Below are positions 18,245 through 30,300 of a DNA stretch of 64,000 nucleotides, piece by piece (within the stretch, counting starts at the first letter, position 1; every line of letters begins with the position of its first letter). The stretch covers positions 806,001-870,000 of the forward strand of contig NZ_CP072359.1 of assembly GCF_018128065.1 (NCBI RefSeq). The letters run 5' to 3'. Position numbers and translations under genes: made by a program. Source of the stretch: Prevotella melaninogenica (lineage in GTDB: Bacteria; Bacteroidota; Bacteroidia; Bacteroidales; Bacteroidaceae). The notes beneath the pieces are model-generated. The model ran no database searches. It saw only the letters and a program-made list of their open reading frames with translations, and was not told the origin of the DNA.

Positions 18245-18544
18245 ATGGAAATTAAGATTCAGTCGATACACTTCGACACAACCGAGAAGTTACAAGCCTT
18301 TATCACCAAAAAGGTAGAAAAATTAGAAAAGTCTTACGAAGACATTCAGAAAGTAGAGGTGCAATTGAAGGTAGAGAAACCTGCTACAGCATTAAATAAA
18401 ACCACAAGTTTGTCAGTAGTAGTTCCTGGTAATACCTTGTTTGTGGAGAAAACTTGTGATACCTTTGAAGAAGGAATTGATCAATGTTTAGATGCGATGA
18501 AGGTTCAGCTCACCAAGTTTAAGGAAAAACAAAGAAAGCATTAA
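18245..18544 (+). CDS. hpf: Ribosome hibernation-promoting factor, short form
   Basis: 99 residues, HPF/RaiA (S30AE) domain only: MEIKIQSIHFDTTEKLQAFI, then VEVQLKVEK and a C-terminal helix. It binds 30S subunits in slow growth and promotes inactive ribosome dimers or stored monomers. A GGAGG at 18235-18239 sits at ideal distance from ATG 18245, so the in-frame ATG at 18233 is rejected. It lies 22 bases behind the recombinase gene. Confidence 0.9.
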   Translation: MEIKIQSIHFDTTEKLQAFITKKVEKLEKSYEDIQKVEVQLKVEKPATALNKTTSLSVVVPGNTLFVEKTCDTFEEGIDQCLDAMKVQLTKFKEKQRKH

Positions 18545-18560
18545 AAAATCTCTGAAATAT

Positions 18561-18591
18561 TTTGGAGATTAAAATAAAAGTCTTACCTTTG
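18561..18591 (+). promoter_or_regulatory. Promoter of the tRNA-tuf operon
   Basis: TTTG (18561-18564), 19-base spacer, TACCTTTG (18584-18591). It precedes four tRNA genes and tuf, all on the same strand without a terminator between them. Confidence 0.85.
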
Positions 18592-18623
18592 CAGCCGTTT
18601 TACGACAAGTAGCCATCGGCTGC
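18591..18623 (+). other. Leader hairpin before the first tRNA
   Basis: GCAGCCG (18591-18597) is complementary to CGGCTGC (18617-18623). It lies at the predicted transcription start and just ahead of tRNA-Thr; it may mark a processing site. Confidence 0.45.
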
Positions 18624-18631
18624 AAAGTAAT

Positions 18632-18705
18632 GCCTCTTTAGCTCAGTTGGCCAGAGCACGTGATTTGTAATCTCGGGGTCGTTGGTTCGAATCCGACAAG
18701 AGGCT
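18632..18705 (+). tRNA. tRNA-Thr (anticodon TGT)
   Basis: 74 bases. Acceptor GCCTCTT pairs with AAGAGGC; D-arm GCTCAGTTGG; anticodon loop TTTGTAA with TGT at 18666-18668; T-arm with GGTTCGAATCC. CCA not encoded. Confidence 0.95.
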
Positions 18706-18734
18706 CTCCTTGAAAGGAGGAGACATTTGCTGAC

Positions 18735-18816
18735 GGGTAGTTTCCAGAGTGGCCAAATGGGGCAGACTGTAAATCTGCTGCTTCTTGCTTCGGTGGTTCG
18801 AATCCATCACTACCCA
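18735..18816 (+). tRNA. tRNA-Tyr (anticodon GTA)
   Basis: 82 bases with a long variable arm, as expected for Tyr. Acceptor GGGTAGT pairs with ACTACCC; anticodon loop CTGTAAA; T-loop GGTTCGAATCC. CCA not encoded. Confidence 0.95.
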
Positions 18817-18834
18817 CCTCAGAAAATGTAATTT

Positions 18835-18907
18835 GCGGAAATAGCTCAGTTGATAGAGCACTAGCCTTCCAAGCTGGGGGTCGCGGGTTTGAGCCCCGTT
18901 TTCCGCT
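18835..18907 (+). tRNA. tRNA-Gly (anticodon TCC)
   Basis: 73 bases. Acceptor GCGGAAA pairs with TTTCCGC; anticodon loop CTTCCAA; T-arm GGGTTTGAGCCC. Confidence 0.94.
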
Positions 18908-18913
18908 CTCTTC

Positions 18914-18985
<72 letters not shown>

Positions 18986-19047
18986 CTGCTATTATTAGCG
19001 TAACTAAAATCACAGATTATTCATTTAATATTAAATAAGGAAAAGCT

Positions 19048-20244
19048 ATGGCTAAAGAAGAATTCGTGCGCACCAAACCGCATGTAAACATTGGTACTAT
19101 CGGTCACGTTGACCACGGTAAGACCACTCTTACTGCAGCAATCTCAAAGGTTCTTCACGAGAAGGGCTTCGGTTCAGAGGATGTTAAGTCTTTCGATCAG
19201 ATTGATAATGCTCCTGAGGAGAAAGAGCGTGGTATTACCATTAACTCTGCACATATTGAGTACGAAACAGCTAAACGTCACTACGCACACGTAGACTGTC
19301 CAGGTCACGCCGACTATGTGAAGAACATGGTTACTGGTGCTGCTCAGATGGACGGTGCTATCTTGGTTGTAGCTGCTACTGATGGTCCTATGCCTCAGAC
19401 TCGTGAGCACGTATTGCTCGCTCGTCAGGTAAACGTACCTCGCTTGGTTGTATTCTTGAACAAGTGTGATATGGTTGACGATGAGGAAATGCTTGACCTC
19501 GTTGAGATGGAGGTTCATGAGATTCTCGAGCAGTACGGTTATGAGGAGGATACTCCAATCGTCCGTGGTTCTGCACTCGGTGCTTTGAACGGTGTTGAGA
19601 AGTGGGTTAACTCTGTAATGGAACTCATGGATACTGTTGATACTTGGATTGAAGAGCCAGAGCGTGAGATTGACAAGCCTTTCTTGATGCCTGTTGAGGA
19701 CGTATTCTCAATCACAGGTCGTGGTACTGTTGCTACAGGTCGTATCGAGACTGGTGTTTGTAAGGTAGGTGATGAGGTTCAGTTGCTCGGTCTCGGTGAG
19801 GACAAGAAGTCTGTTATCACTGGTGTTGAGATGTTCCGTAAGAACCTTCCAACAGGTCAGGCTGGTGACAACGTAGGTCTTCTCCTCCGTGGTATCGATA
19901 AGGCTGAGGTTAAGCGTGGTATGGTAGTCGTACACCCAGGTGCTATCACTCCTCACGATCACTTCAAGGCTTCTATCTATGTATTGAAGAAGGAAGAGGG
20001 TGGTCGTCATACTCCATTCGGTAACAAGTATCGTCCACAGTTCTACCTCCGTACAATGGACTGTACAGGTGAAATCAAGCTCCCAGAGGGCGTTGAGATG
20101 GTTATGCCAGGTGACAACGTTGAGATTGAGGTTGAATTGATTTACAAGGTTGCTTTGAACGAGGGTCTCCGTTTCGCTATCCGTGAGGGTGGTCGTACAG
20201 TAGGTTCAGGTCAGATCACAGCACTCCTTGAGGATGTTAAGTAA
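19048..20244 (+). CDS. tuf: Elongation factor Tu
   Basis: GTPase that brings aminoacyl-tRNA to the ribosome. 398 residues with G1 [11 protein letters not shown]3 DCPGHADY, G4 NKCDMVD and the beta-barrel domains 2 and 3 ([27 protein letters not shown]). It is the only tuf in the window and sits between tRNA genes, the usual tRNA-tuf arrangement; the str operon at 43-46 kb has fusA but no tuf. Confidence 0.99.
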   Translation: MAKEEFVRTKPHVNIGTIGHVDHGKTTLTAAISKVLHEKGFGSEDVKSFDQIDNAPEEKERGITINSAHIEYETAKRHYAHVDCPGHADYVKNMVTGAAQMDGAILVVAATDGPMPQTREHVLLARQVNVPRLVVFLNKCDMVDDEEMLDLVEMEVHEILEQYGYEEDTPIVRGSALGALNGVEKWVNSVMELMDTVDTWIEEPEREIDKPFLMPVEDVFSITGRGTVATGRIETGVCKVGDEVQLLGLGEDKKSVITGVEMFRKNLPTGQAGDNVGLLLRGIDKAEVKRGMVVVHPGAITPHDHFKASIYVLKKEEGGRHTPFGNKYRPQFYLRTMDCTGEIKLPEGVEMVMPGDNVEIEVELIYKVALNEGLRFAIREGGRTVGSGQITALLEDVK

Positions 20245-20268
20245 TCGATAATTAAAGATTACACTATA

Positions 20269-20302
20269 TTAGTTCCCGATTCTTTCGGGAGTCGGGAACT
20301 AA
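20269..20302 (+). promoter_or_regulatory. Strong hairpin between tuf and tRNA-Trp
   Basis: TTAGTTCCCGA (20269-20279) pairs with TCGGGAACTAA (20292-20302). There is no T-run after it, so it is more likely an RNA-processing or attenuation structure than a full terminator, and tRNA-Trp/secE/nusG can be read through from tuf. Confidence 0.7.
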
Positions 20303-20305
20303 CTT

Positions 20306-20378
20306 ACGGGTTTAGCTCAGTTGGTAGAGCACTGGTCTCCAAAACCAGGTGTCGAGGGTTCGAGTCCTTCAACCCGTG
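20306..20378 (+). tRNA. tRNA-Trp (anticodon CCA)
   Basis: 73 bases. Acceptor ACGGGTT pairs with AACCCGT; D-arm GCTCAGTTGG; anticodon loop CTCCAAA; T-arm GGGTTCGAGTCC. Placed between tuf and secE as in many bacteria. Confidence 0.95.
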
Positions 20379-20395
20379 CAATAAGAGAAGATTTT

Positions 20396-20587
20396 ATGTT
20401 TAATAAGATAGTTAATTATTGCAAGGCTTGCTACGACGAACTTGCGCATAAAACTACATGGCCATCACGCGCCCAGCTAACACATAGTGCAATGGTAGTT
20501 ATTTCTGCTTCCGTTATCATTGCATTGGTAGTGTTCGCTATGGACTCAGTGTTCCAACGCGTAATGGAATTTGTATATCCAAGATAA
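20396..20587 (+). CDS. secE: Protein translocase subunit SecE
   Basis: 63 residues. Short amphipathic N-terminal part with the conserved ELAHKTTWPSR (the SecE W-P motif), then one transmembrane helix (AMVVISASVIIALVVFAMD). It clamps SecY in the inner membrane. ATG 20396 is chosen; the longer frame would run back through the tRNA. Confidence 0.95.
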   Translation: MFNKIVNYCKACYDELAHKTTWPSRAQLTHSAMVVISASVIIALVVFAMDSVFQRVMEFVYPR

Positions 20588-20598
20588 TTCATTAGGAA

Positions 20599-21147
20599 AT
20601 GGCAGATACAGAAAAGAAATGGTATGTTCTTCGTGCTGTCAGTGGCAAAGAGGCAAAGGTAAAAGAATATATCGATGCTCAATTGCGTCTGAACGAAAAA
20701 CTTGCTGAGCGTGTTTTCGAGGTTTTATTGCCTATGGAAAAACACGCTACTGTGCGTAAAGATGGGAAGCGCGTTGTCAAGGAGAAATTAAGTCTTCCTG
20801 GTTATGTGCTTGTCCAAGCCAATATGTCGGCTGACGTAGCTTCTACATTACGCTTCATGCCTAATGTTTTAGGATTCCTCGGAGGTATGTCTGATCCTTC
20901 ACCTGTCCGCCAAGCAGATATAAATCGTCTGTTGGGTAACGTGGAAGGTACTGAGCTTGATGAAGTTCAGAATATACCATACATGGTAGGTGAAACAGTT
21001 CAGGTTACTGATGGTCCTTTCAGCGGTTTCCATGGTATCATTGAAGAGGTGAATGCCGAGAAGCATAAGTTGAAGGTGATGGTGATGATCTTTGGTCGTC
21101 AGAATCCATTGGAGCTGAGTTTTATGCAAGTCGCAAAAGAAGAATAG
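20599..21147 (+). CDS. nusG: Transcription termination/antitermination factor NusG
   Basis: 182 residues. NGN domain ([31 protein letters not shown]) and C-terminal KOW domain ([19 protein letters not shown]). Binds RNA polymerase and links it to Rho or the ribosome. 11 bases after secE, same operon. Confidence 0.97.
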   Translation: MADTEKKWYVLRAVSGKEAKVKEYIDAQLRLNEKLAERVFEVLLPMEKHATVRKDGKRVVKEKLSLPGYVLVQANMSADVASTLRFMPNVLGFLGGMSDPSPVRQADINRLLGNVEGTELDEVQNIPYMVGETVQVTDGPFSGFHGIIEEVNAEKHKLKVMVMIFGRQNPLELSFMQVAKEE

Positions 21148-21201
21148 TGTTGTTACGGATACTATTCGACTATAGTTTAATTTTTAATATTAACAAAAGA
21201 A

Positions 21202-21642
21202 ATGGCTAAAGAAGTAGCTGGATTAATCAAATTACAGATTAAAGGTGGCGCTGCAAATCCTTCCCCTCCAGTAGGTCCTGCATTGGGTTCTAAGGGTATT
21301 AATATTATGGGGTTCTGCAAGGAGTTCAATGCCCGTACCCAGGACAAGGCTGGTAAAGTTCTTCCAGTCGTAATTACCTACTACAACGATAAGTCTTTTA
21401 GCTTTGTCATTAAGACTCCTCCTGCAGCTGTACAGCTTATGGAAGTTGCTAAAGTTAAGGGCGGATCAGGTGAGCCAAACCGCAAGAAGGTTGGATCCGT
21501 AACTTGGGAGCAGGTAAGAGCTATCGCAGAAGATAAAATGCCAGACCTCAACTGTTTCACAGTAGAGAGTGCAATGAAGCTTATTGCAGGTACAGCTCGT
21601 AGTATGGGTATCACTGTAAAAGGGGACTTCCCTGGTAAATAA
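21202..21642 (+). CDS. rplK: 50S ribosomal protein L11
   Basis: 146 residues. N-terminal [20 protein letters not shown] with the proline-rich thiostrepton-region helix and C-terminal rRNA-binding domain ending [12 protein letters not shown]. Part of the GTPase-associated centre. First gene of the L11-L1-L10-L7/L12 group. Confidence 0.98.
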   Translation: MAKEVAGLIKLQIKGGAANPSPPVGPALGSKGINIMGFCKEFNARTQDKAGKVLPVVITYYNDKSFSFVIKTPPAAVQLMEVAKVKGGSGEPNRKKVGSVTWEQVRAIAEDKMPDLNCFTVESAMKLIAGTARSMGITVKGDFPGK

Positions 21643-21663
21643 TTTTAAACTTCAAAAGTAAAA

Positions 21664-22356
21664 ATGAGTAAACTGACAAAAAATCAGAAATCAGTAGCTG
21701 AGAAGGTTGAAGCAGGGAAGGCATATTCATTGGAAGAGGCATCAAAGTTGGTAAAGGAAATTACTACAACAAAGTTTGACGCTTCGGTAGATGTTGATGT
21801 ACGTCTCGGTGTTGACCCTCGTAAGGCTAACCAGATGGTTCGTGGCGTTGTGTCACTTCCACATGGTACTGGTAAGGTCACACGTGTGCTCTGTCTCTGT
21901 ACACCTGATCAGGAGGCTGCCGCTAAGGAAGCTGGTGCTGATTACGTTGGTCTCGACGAATACGTTGAAAAGATCAAGGGCGGATGGACTGATATTGATG
22001 TTATTATCACTATGCCATCATGCATGGGTAAGTTAGGTCCTTTGGGTCGTGTACTCGGTCCTCGTGGATTGATGCCAAACCCAAAGAGTGGTACTGTGAC
22101 TATGGATGTTGCTAAGGCAGTAAAGGATGTTAAGCAGGGTAAGATTGACTTTAAGGTTGATAAGGCTGGTATTATCCACACCTCAATCGGTAAGGTTAGT
22201 ATGACTGCTGAGCAGATTTATGGTAACGCTAAGGAGTTTATCTCTACTGTTATCAAGCTGAAGCCTGCTGCTGCTAAAGGTACATATATCAAGAGTATCT
22301 TTATTTCAAGCACAATGAGTAAGGGTGTCAAGATTGATCCTAAATCAGTTGAATAA
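21664..22356 (+). CDS. rplA: 50S ribosomal protein L1
   Basis: 230 residues, includes the L1 motif MPNPKSGTV and [14 protein letters not shown]. Forms the mobile L1 stalk at the tRNA exit site and is usually the autoregulator of the L11-L1 mRNA. Confidence 0.98.
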   Translation: MSKLTKNQKSVAEKVEAGKAYSLEEASKLVKEITTTKFDASVDVDVRLGVDPRKANQMVRGVVSLPHGTGKVTRVLCLCTPDQEAAAKEAGADYVGLDEYVEKIKGGWTDIDVIITMPSCMGKLGPLGRVLGPRGLMPNPKSGTVTMDVAKAVKDVKQGKIDFKVDKAGIIHTSIGKVSMTAEQIYGNAKEFISTVIKLKPAAAKGTYIKSIFISSTMSKGVKIDPKSVE

Positions 22357-22374
22357 CTCTAAAAGTTTTGTACA

Positions 22375-22893
22375 ATGAAGAAAGAAGTAAAAGATACAAT
22401 TATCGCTGAACTCGGTGAGAAGTTAAAGAACTATCCTCATTTCTATTTGGTTGATGTAACTGGATTGAATGCTGAGGCTACAAGTTCTCTTCGCCGTAAG
22501 TGTTTCAAGAGCGAAATCAATATGGTTGTTGTGAAGAATAACCTTCTTCACAAGGCTTTTGAAGCTTCAGATGTAGATTTTGAACCACTGTATGGTTCTT
22601 TGAAGGGTAATACAGCAGTTATGTTCACTCAGACTGCTAACGTACCAGCAAAGTTGTTGAAAGAGTATAAGAAGGAAGGTATTCCTGCTCTTAAAGCAGC
22701 TTACGCAGAGGAATCTCTGTTCGTTGGTGCTGACAAACTCGAAGAACTTTCAGCTCTCAAGAGCAAGAACGAGCTCATCGCAGATGTTGTGGCATTGCTG
22801 CAGTCTCCTGCAAAGAACGTTGTTTCTGCTCTCCAGTCAGGCGCTGGCACCATCCACGGTGTGCTTAAGACTTTAGGCGAGCGTCCTGAGTAA
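22375..22893 (+). CDS. rplJ: 50S ribosomal protein L10
   Basis: 172 residues. N-terminal MKKEVKDTIIAELGEKLKNY and VKNNLLHKAF match L10; the C-terminal helix carries L7/L12 dimers on the stalk. Confidence 0.97.
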   Translation: MKKEVKDTIIAELGEKLKNYPHFYLVDVTGLNAEATSSLRRKCFKSEINMVVVKNNLLHKAFEASDVDFEPLYGSLKGNTAVMFTQTANVPAKLLKEYKKEGIPALKAAYAEESLFVGADKLEELSALKSKNELIADVVALLQSPAKNVVSALQSGAGTIHGVLKTLGERPE

Positions 22894-22957
22894 AAAATCT
22901 AATAAAGTCAAAAAGGTATATTATTTTTAGAACAAAAAATTAAAAATTTAGAATAAA

Positions 22958-23335
22958 ATGGCAGACGTAAAAGCTATTGCAGAAGAGTTAGTAAATCTTA
23001 CTGTTAAGGAAGTAAATGAGTTGGCAACTGTCCTCAAGGACGAGTATGGTATTGAGCCTGCAGCTGCAGCTGTTGCTGTTGCTGGTCCTGCTGCAGCTGC
23101 TGCAGGTGGCGCAGCTGAGGAGAAGACAGATTTTGATGTAGTTCTCGTTGACGCTGGTGCTAACAAGCTCAAGGTTGTTAAGGCTGTTAAGGAGGCTTGT
23201 GGTCTCGGTTTGAAAGAGGCTAAGGATCTCGTAGACGGTGCACCTTCTACTTTGAAGGAGGGCATGGCTAAGGCTGAGGCAGAGAACTTGAAGGCTGCTA
23301 TTGAGGCTGAGGGTGCTAAGGTTGAGTTGAAGTAA
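22958..23335 (+). CDS. rplL: 50S ribosomal protein L7/L12
   Basis: 125 residues: N-terminal dimerisation helix, an Ala-rich hinge (about 30-50) and the C-terminal domain ([35 protein letters not shown]) that contacts translation factors. Confidence 0.98.
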   Translation: MADVKAIAEELVNLTVKEVNELATVLKDEYGIEPAAAAVAVAGPAAAAAGGAAEEKTDFDVVLVDAGANKLKVVKAVKEACGLGLKEAKDLVDGAPSTLKEGMAKAEAENLKAAIEAEGAKVELK

Positions 23336-23369
23336 TTTTACTTCTCTCCCTTACATAAATAAAAATTAT

Positions 23370-23407
23370 GGTTAGGATTTACCAAGTAGGTGAGTCCTAA
23401 CCTTTTT
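23370..23407 (+). terminator. Attenuator between rplL and rpoB
   Basis: GGTTAGGA (23370-23377) pairs with TCCTAACC (23395-23402), followed by TTTTT. Placed like the partial terminator that lowers rpoBC expression relative to ribosomal proteins in other bacteria. Confidence 0.75.
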
Positions 23408-23489
23408 GTGTCTTTTGACATATTTAGGGAACTTTTCCCTCTTTTAGTCCGCCGCTGGACTTTAAACATTTGAATATTTAATTTCAGTT

Positions 23490-26400
23490 ATGGCATTAGA
23501 AAATAAACCCAGAGTAAATTTCGCCAGCGTTAAGAATCCGTATCCATATCCGGATTTCCTCGATGTGCAGTTGAAGTCTTTCCGTGACTTCCTACAGCTG
23601 GATACTCCGCCTGAGGAACGCAAGAATGACGGTTTGTATAAGGTGTTCGCAGAGAACTTCCCTATCACCGATACGCGTAATAATTTCGTCCTTGAGTTCC
23701 TGGATTACTATGTAGACCCACCAAGATATTCTATTGATGAGTGCTTGGAGCGTGGCTTGACGTATAGTGTACCTTTGAAGGCTAAAATGAAGCTGTATTG
23801 TACTGACCCAGATCATGAGGATTTCGGTGTATTCATTCAGGACGTGTTCTTGGGTACAATTCCTTACATGACCAGTAATGGTACTTTTGTTATCAATGGT
23901 GCTGAGCGTGTTGTTGTTTCTCAGTTGCACCGTTCTCCGGGTGTATTCTTTGGTCAGGGCGTGCATGCCAATGGTACGGTTCTTTACAGTGCACGTATCA
24001 TTCCATTCAAAGGCTCATGGATTGAGTTTGCTACTGACATTAATAATGTCATGTATGCTTATATTGACCGTAAAAAGAAGTTGCCTGTAACCACAATGCT
24101 TCGTGCTATTGGTTACGAGTCAGACCGTGATATTCTTCAGATCTTTGATCTCTGCGAGGAGGTGAAGGTTAACAAGAAGAATATGAAGGCTGCTATTGGG
24201 CGTAAGCTTGCTGGTAACGTAATGAAGTCTTGGACAGAAGACTTTGTTGATGAGGATACTGGCGAGGTTGTATCTATTGAGCGTAACGAGGTTGTTGTTG
24301 AGCGTGAGACTGTCATCACAGATGAGATTGCAGATGTAATTCTTGATAGCTCAGTTTCAGCAATCTTACTCCATAAGGATGAAGAAGCTGCAAGCAAGTA
24401 CTCTATCATTTTTAATACACTTGCTAAGGACCCGAGTCACTCGGAGATTGAAGCAGTAAATTATATTTATCGTCAGTTGCGTAATGCTGATGCAGCTGAT
24501 GATGCAAGTGCACGTGAAGTATTCCAAAATTTATTCTTCTCGGACAAGCGTTATGACTTGGGTGAGGTAGGTCGTTACCGAATCAACAAAAAGTTGAATT
24601 TGGATACAGACATGGATGTACGTGTGCTGACAAAGGATGATATCATTGAGATTATAAAATATCTTATCAACCTCATTAATTCTAATGCAACGGTTGATGA
24701 TATTGACCACTTGTCAAATCGTCGTGTTCGTACTGTTGGTGAGCAGTTAGCTAACCAGTTCTCTATCGGTCTTGCACGTATGAATCGTACTATCCGTGAG
24801 CGTATGAACGTTCGTGACAGCGAAGTGTTCCAACCAACGGATTTGATAAATGCAAAGACTATCTCAAGTGTCATCAACTCATTCTTTGGCACTAACCCAT
24901 TGAGTCAGTTCATGGACCAGACCAACCCATTGGCGGAGGTAACTCATAAGCGTCGTCTTTCGGCTCTTGGTCCTGGTGGTCTTTCTCGTGAGCGTGCCGG
25001 TTTTGAGGTGCGTGACGTTCACTATACCCACTATGGTCGTCTTTGTCCTATTGAGTCTCCTGAAGGTCCTAACATTGGTTTGATTTCATCACTCTGTATG
25101 TATGCTAAGATTAATGATCTTGGCTTCATCGTTACCCCATATCGTGGTGTGCATGACGCTAAGGTTGATATGGACAATAAGGATGTTGTCTACTTGACTG
25201 CAGAGGAGGAAGAGGATAAGATTATCGGACAGGGTAATGCTCCATTGAATGCTGATGGTACATTTATTCGTGATTATGTTAAGTGTCGTCAGGATGCCGA
25301 CTATCCTGTTGTTCCTCCTGCTGACGTCGATCTTATCGACGTATCTCCACAGCAGATTGCATCTGTTTCTGCAGGTCTGATTCCATTCTTGGAGCATGAT
25401 GATGGTCACCGTGCGTTGATGGGATGTAACATGATGCGTCAGGCAGTTCCATTGCTTCATAATGATGCTCCAATCGTTGGTACTGGTCTTGAGAAGCAGG
25501 TATGTGAGGATTCACGTACAATGGTTACAGCTGAGGGTGATGGTGTTATCGAGTATGTTGATGCTACTACAATCCGTATTCTCTACGATCGTACAGATGA
25601 TGAGGAGTTTGTAAGCTTTGAACCAGCTCTGAAAGAATATCGTATTCCGAAGTTCCGTCGTACTAACCAGAACATGGTTGTTGACCTTCGTCCTATCTGT
25701 GATAAGGGACAACGCGTGAAGAAGGGTGATATCCTTACAGAGGGTTATGCTACAGAGAACGGAGAGTTGGCATTGGGTCGTAACCTTGTTGTGGCTTACA
25801 TGCCTTGGAAGGGTTACAACTATGAGGATGCTATCGTTATTTCTGAGCGCATGGTTCGTGAGGATGTATTGACCTCTGTTCATGTTGATGAGTACTCTCT
25901 TGAAGTTCGTGAAACGAAGCGTGGTGTTGAGGAGTTTACTGCTGATATTCCTAACGTAAGTGAGGAAGCTACGAAGGACCTTGACGATAATGGTATTATC
26001 CGTATTGGTGCTCGTGTTGAGCCAGGTGATATCATGATTGGTAAGATTTCTCCTAAGGGTGAAAGTGATCCTTCTCCAGAAGAGAAACTTCTCCGTGCTA
26101 TCTTTGGTGATAAGGCAGGTGATGTTAAGGATTCTTCATTGAAGGCTAACCCATCATTGAGTGGTGTTGTAATCGATAAGAAACTCTTTAGCCGTGCTAT
26201 CAAGACACGTGAGAGCAAGCGTCAAGATAAGAATATTCTCGCTAAGATTGACGAGGAGCAGGAGGCAAAAATCAATGATTTAAAGGACCTCTTGGTTGAT
26301 AAGTTACTCGAGTTGACAGAGGATAAGGTATCAGAGGGTGTTAAGGATTACTCTGACGCTGAGATTATCACTAAGGGAAGCAAGTTCACTGTTGCAGCAT

Positions 26401-27299
26401 TGAAGAACCTTGATTACGAGGGAATTCAATCTAATGGTTGGACTGATGATGAGCATACCAACCTCCTTATTCAGAAGTTGATTATGAACTTCATCCGCAA
26501 GTACAAGCAGATGGATGCTGAGATGAAGCGTAAGAAGTTTGCTATCACTATCGGTGATGAACTTCCATCAGGCGTATTGCAGATGGCTAAGGTTTACATC
26601 GCTAAGAAACGTAAGATTCAGGTGGGTGATAAACTTGCTGGTCGTCACGGTAACAAGGGTATTGTTTCTAAGGTTGTTCGTACAGAAGATATGCCATTCC
26701 TTGAGGATGGTAGCCCTGTAGACTTGGTATTGAACCCGATGGGTGTGCCTTCACGTATGAACCTTGGTCAGATTTTCGAGGCTATCCTCGGTGCTGCTGG
26801 TCGTAAGTTGGGTGTTAAGTTTGCTACACCTATCTTTGATGGTGCTAAGCTCTCTGACTTGAAGGAGTGGACAGATAAGGCAGGTTTGCCAAACCTCTGC
26901 TCAACCTATATCTATGATGGTGAGACAGGTGAGAAGTTCGACCAGCCAGCTACAGTGGGTATCACTTACTTCTTGAAGCTGGGTCACATGGTTGAGGATA
27001 AGATGCACGCTCGTAGCATCGGTCCATACTCATTGATTACACAGCAGCCACTTGGTGGTAAGGCACAGTTTGGTGGTCAGCGTTTCGGAGAGATGGAGGT
27101 CTGGGCTATTGAGGCCTTTGGTGCATCTCATGTTCTTCAGGAAATCTTGACAATCAAGTCTGATGATGTTGTTGGTCGTTCAAAGGCTTACGAGGCTATC
27201 GTTAAGGGTGAACCAATGCCAACTCCTGGTATTCCAGAGTCACTGAACGTGTTGTTACACGAGCTTCGTGGTCTCGGTCTGAGTGTCAAACTTGATTAA
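23490..27299 (+). CDS. rpoB: DNA-directed RNA polymerase subunit beta
   Basis: 1269 residues. Recognisable blocks: [14 protein letters not shown] (lobe), [19 protein letters not shown] and [20 protein letters not shown] (rifampicin region, with the usual susceptible-type residues), [29 protein letters not shown], and the C-terminal [16 protein letters not shown] clamp. Followed by rpoC after 28 bases. Confidence 0.99.
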   Translation: MALENKPRVNFASVKNPYPYPDFLDVQLKSFRDFLQLDTPPEERKNDGLYKVFAENFPITDTRNNFVLEFLDYYVDPPRYSIDECLERGLTYSVPLKAKMKLYCTDPDHEDFGVFIQDVFLGTIPYMTSNGTFVINGAERVVVSQLHRSPGVFFGQGVHANGTVLYSARIIPFKGSWIEFATDINNVMYAYIDRKKKLPVTTMLRAIGYESDRDILQIFDLCEEVKVNKKNMKAAIGRKLAGNVMKSWTEDFVDEDTGEVVSIERNEVVVERETVITDEIADVILDSSVSAILLHKDEEAASKYSIIFNTLAKDPSHSEIEAVNYIYRQLRNADAADDASAREVFQNLFFSDKRYDLGEVGRYRINKKLNLDTDMDVRVLTKDDIIEIIKYLINLINSNATVDDIDHLSNRRVRTVGEQLANQFSIGLARMNRTIRERMNVRDSEVFQPTDLINAKTISSVINSFFGTNPLSQFMDQTNPLAEVTHKRRLSALGPGGLSRERAGFEVRDVHYTHYGRLCPIESPEGPNIGLISSLCMYAKINDLGFIVTPYRGVHDAKVDMDNKDVVYLTAEEEEDKIIGQGNAPLNADGTFIRDYVKCRQDADYPVVPPADVDLIDVSPQQIASVSAGLIPFLEHDDGHRALMGCNMMRQAVPLLHNDAPIVGTGLEKQVCEDSRTMVTAEGDGVIEYVDATTIRILYDRTDDEEFVSFEPALKEYRIPKFRRTNQNMVVDLRPICDKGQRVKKGDILTEGYATENGELALGRNLVVAYMPWKGYNYEDAIVISERMVREDVLTSVHVDEYSLEVRETKRGVEEFTADIPNVSEEATKDLDDNGIIRIGARVEPGDIMIGKISPKGESDPSPEEKLLRAIFGDKAGDVKDSSLKANPSLSGVVIDKKLFSRAIKTRESKRQDKNILAKIDEEQEAKINDLKDLLVDKLLELTEDKVSEGVKDYSDAEIITKGSKFTVAALKNLDYEGIQSNGWTDDEHTNLLIQKLIMNFIRKYKQMDAEMKRKKFAITIGDELPSGVLQMAKVYIAKKRKIQVGDKLAGRHGNKGIVSKVVRTEDMPFLEDGSPVDLVLNPMGVPSRMNLGQIFEAILGAAGRKLGVKFATPIFDGAKLSDLKEWTDKAGLPNLCSTYIYDGETGEKFDQPATVGITYFLKLGHMVEDKMHARSIGPYSLITQQPLGGKAQFGGQRFGEMEVWAIEAFGASHVLQEILTIKSDDVVGRSKAYEAIVKGEPMPTPGIPESLNVLLHELRGLGLSVKLD

Positions 27300-27327
27300 T
27301 ACGTACACCCCATAATAGAAGTAAAAC

Positions 27328-30300
27328 ATGGCTTTTAAGAAAGATAATAAAGTAAAGAGTAATTTCAGCAAGATTACTATCGGACTGGCTTCACCTGAGG
27401 AGATTCTTGAGAACTCTTTTGGTGAGGTAACCAAGCCAGAGACTATCAACTATCGTACCTATAAACCAGAACGTGATGGTTTGTTCTGTGAGCGTATCTT
27501 TGGTCCTACAAAGGATTATGAGTGTGCCTGCGGTAAGTACAAGCGTATCCGTTATAAAGGTATTGTCTGCGACCGTTGTGGTGTTGAGGTAACAGAAAAG
27601 AAAGTGCGTCGTGAACGTGCTGGACACATTGAGTTGGTTGTCCCTGTGGCTCATATCTGGTATTTCCGTAGTCTTCCTAACAAGATTGGTTACCTTCTCG
27701 GTATGCCAACAAAGAAGCTTGATGCTGTTATTTACTATGAGAAATATGTTGTCATCCAGCCGGGTGTCGTAGAAGGTATGAAGAATGCCGACACTGAAGA
27801 GGATTTGAATGGTTCTCATAAGTTCGACCTTCTTTCAGAGGAAGAGTATCTCGATATCCTTGACAATAAACTCCCTGAGGGTAATGAACGCTTGGACGAT
27901 TCTGACCCAAGTAAGTTTATTGCTAAGATGGGTGCAGAGGCTATCTATGAACTCCTTAAAGGTATCGACTTGGATCGTTTAGCTGGCGAGTTGCGTGACC
28001 GTGCAACAACTGACTCAAGCCAACAGCGTAAGACTGAGGCTTTGAAGCGTTTGCAGGTTGTTGAAGGCTTCCGCCAGTCAATCGGTGTGAATAATCCTGA
28101 GTGGATGATTATGAAGATTATCCCTGTAACTCCACCAGAACTTCGTCCATTGGTACCATTGGATGGCGGTCGTTTTGCAACATCCGACCTCAACGACCTC
28201 TATCGTCGTGTTATCATCCGTAACAACCGTTTGAAGCGTTTGATGGAGATTAAGGCTCCTGAGGTTATTCTTCGTAATGAGAAACGTATGCTTCAAGAAG
28301 CTGTTGACTCACTCTTCGATAACAGCCGTAAGTCATCAGCTGTAAAGAGTGAGAGCAACCGTCCTTTGAAGTCACTCTCTGATTCTCTGAAGGGTAAGCA
28401 GGGTCGTTTCCGTCAGAACCTCCTCGGTAAGCGTGTTGACTATTCTGCGCGTTCAGTAATCGTCGTTGGTCCTGAGTTGAAGATGGGTGAGTGTGGTCTG
28501 CCTAAGTTGATGGCAGCAGAGCTTTATAAGCCATTCATTATCCGTAAGCTCATTGAGCGTGGTATCGTGAAGACGGTAAAGAGTGCTAAGAAGATTGTAG
28601 ACCGCCGTGAACCCGTTATTTGGGATATCCTTGAGAATGTGATGAAGGGTCACCCAGTAATGTTAAACCGTGCTCCGACACTTCACCGTCTTGGTATTCA
28701 GGCTTTCCAACCTAAGTTGATAGAGGGTAAGGCTATCCAGTTGCACCCATTGGCATGTACTGCGTTCAATGCTGACTTCGATGGAGACCAGATGGCTGTT
28801 CACCTCCCATTGAGCAATGAGGCTATATTGGAGACACAGATTTTGATGCTTCAGAGCCATAACATTCTTAATCCTGCTAATGGTGCACCAATCACCGTTC
28901 CTTCACAGGATATGGTGCTCGGTCTCTACTATATCACTAAGATCCGCCCAGGTGCTAAGGGTGAAGGCCTTACTTTCTATGGTCCAGAGGAAGCAATCAT
29001 TGCTTACAATGAGAAGAAATGTGACCTCCATTCACAGATTAAGGTAATCGTTGACGACCTCGTTGATGGAAAACTCCAGAAGCGTATGGTTGAAACCTCA
29101 GTTGGTCGTGTAATCGTTAATCAGATTATTCCAACCGAGATTGGCTTCTTCAATGGTATCATCTCAAAGAAGTCACTCCGTGGTCTTATCGCAGATGTAA
29201 TTAAGGCTGTTGGTATGGCACGTGCTTGCGAATTCCTTGATGGTATCAAAAACCTTGGTTACCGTATGGCATACGTTGCTGGTCTTTCGTTCAACCTCGA
29301 TGATATCATCGTCCCAGTTGAAAAGACTGATATCGTAGGCAAGGGTCAGAATGAGGTTGATCAAGTGAAGGCTAACTACGAAATGGGTTTCATCACTGAT
29401 AAGGAGCGTTACAATCAGGTAATTGATGCGTGGACACACGTAAACAATAACCTTAAGCAGGCTGTTATGAAGCACATGACAGAGGCTGACCAAGGCTTCA
29501 ACGCCGTATATATGATGCTTGACTCTGGTGCCCGTGGTTCTGCTGACCAGATTGCTCAGCTTGCTGGTATGCGTGGTCTTATGGCTAAGCCACAGAAGGC
29601 AGGTGCTGAAGGCGCTCAGATTATTGAGAACCCAATTATCTCTAACTTTAAGGAGGGTATGTCTGTGTTGGAGTACTTTATCGCTTCTCACGGTGCTCGT
29701 AAGGGTCTTGCCGATACGGCTATGAAGACTGCCGATGCTGGATACCTGACACGTCGTCTTGTTGACGTTTCTCATGACGTTATCATCAACGAGGAGGATT
29801 GTGGCTCACTCCGTGGGCTTGAGTGTCGTGCCTTGAAGAATGGTGATGAGACGATTGCAAGTCTTTACGAACGTATCTTAGGTCGTGTTTCTGTTCACGA
29901 TGTTATCAATCCTTCTACAGGTGAAATTATTGTAGCAGCAGGTGAGGAAATCACAGAAGCTAAGGCACAGGCTATTGAGGATTCACCAATTGAGATGGTT
30001 GAAATTCGCTCTGTACTCACTTGTGAGAGCAAGAAGGGTGTATGTAAGAAGTGTTACGGACGTAACCTTGCTTCTGCACGCATGATACAGATGGGTGAAG
30101 CCGTTGGTGTCATCGCTGCACAGGCTATTGGTGAGCCAGGTACACAGCTTACGCTTCGTACGTTCCACGCCGGTGGTGTGGCTGGTAATGCTGCTGCTAA
30201 TGCAACAATTACAGCAAAGAGCGATGCTAAGATTGAGTTTGATGAGCTTCGTACAGTACCATTCGTTGACGATGAGGAGAAGGAATGTCAGATGGTTGTT

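Noticed and set aside
20321..20395. N-terminal extension of secE reading through tRNA-Trp
   Set aside because: The extra 25 residues are encoded by the tRNA gene; ATG 20396 gives the normal SecE start.
29173..29775. 200-codon minus-strand ORF opposite rpoC
   Set aside because: Shadow of a strongly coding plus-strand gene with biased third positions; no promoter or conserved motif.
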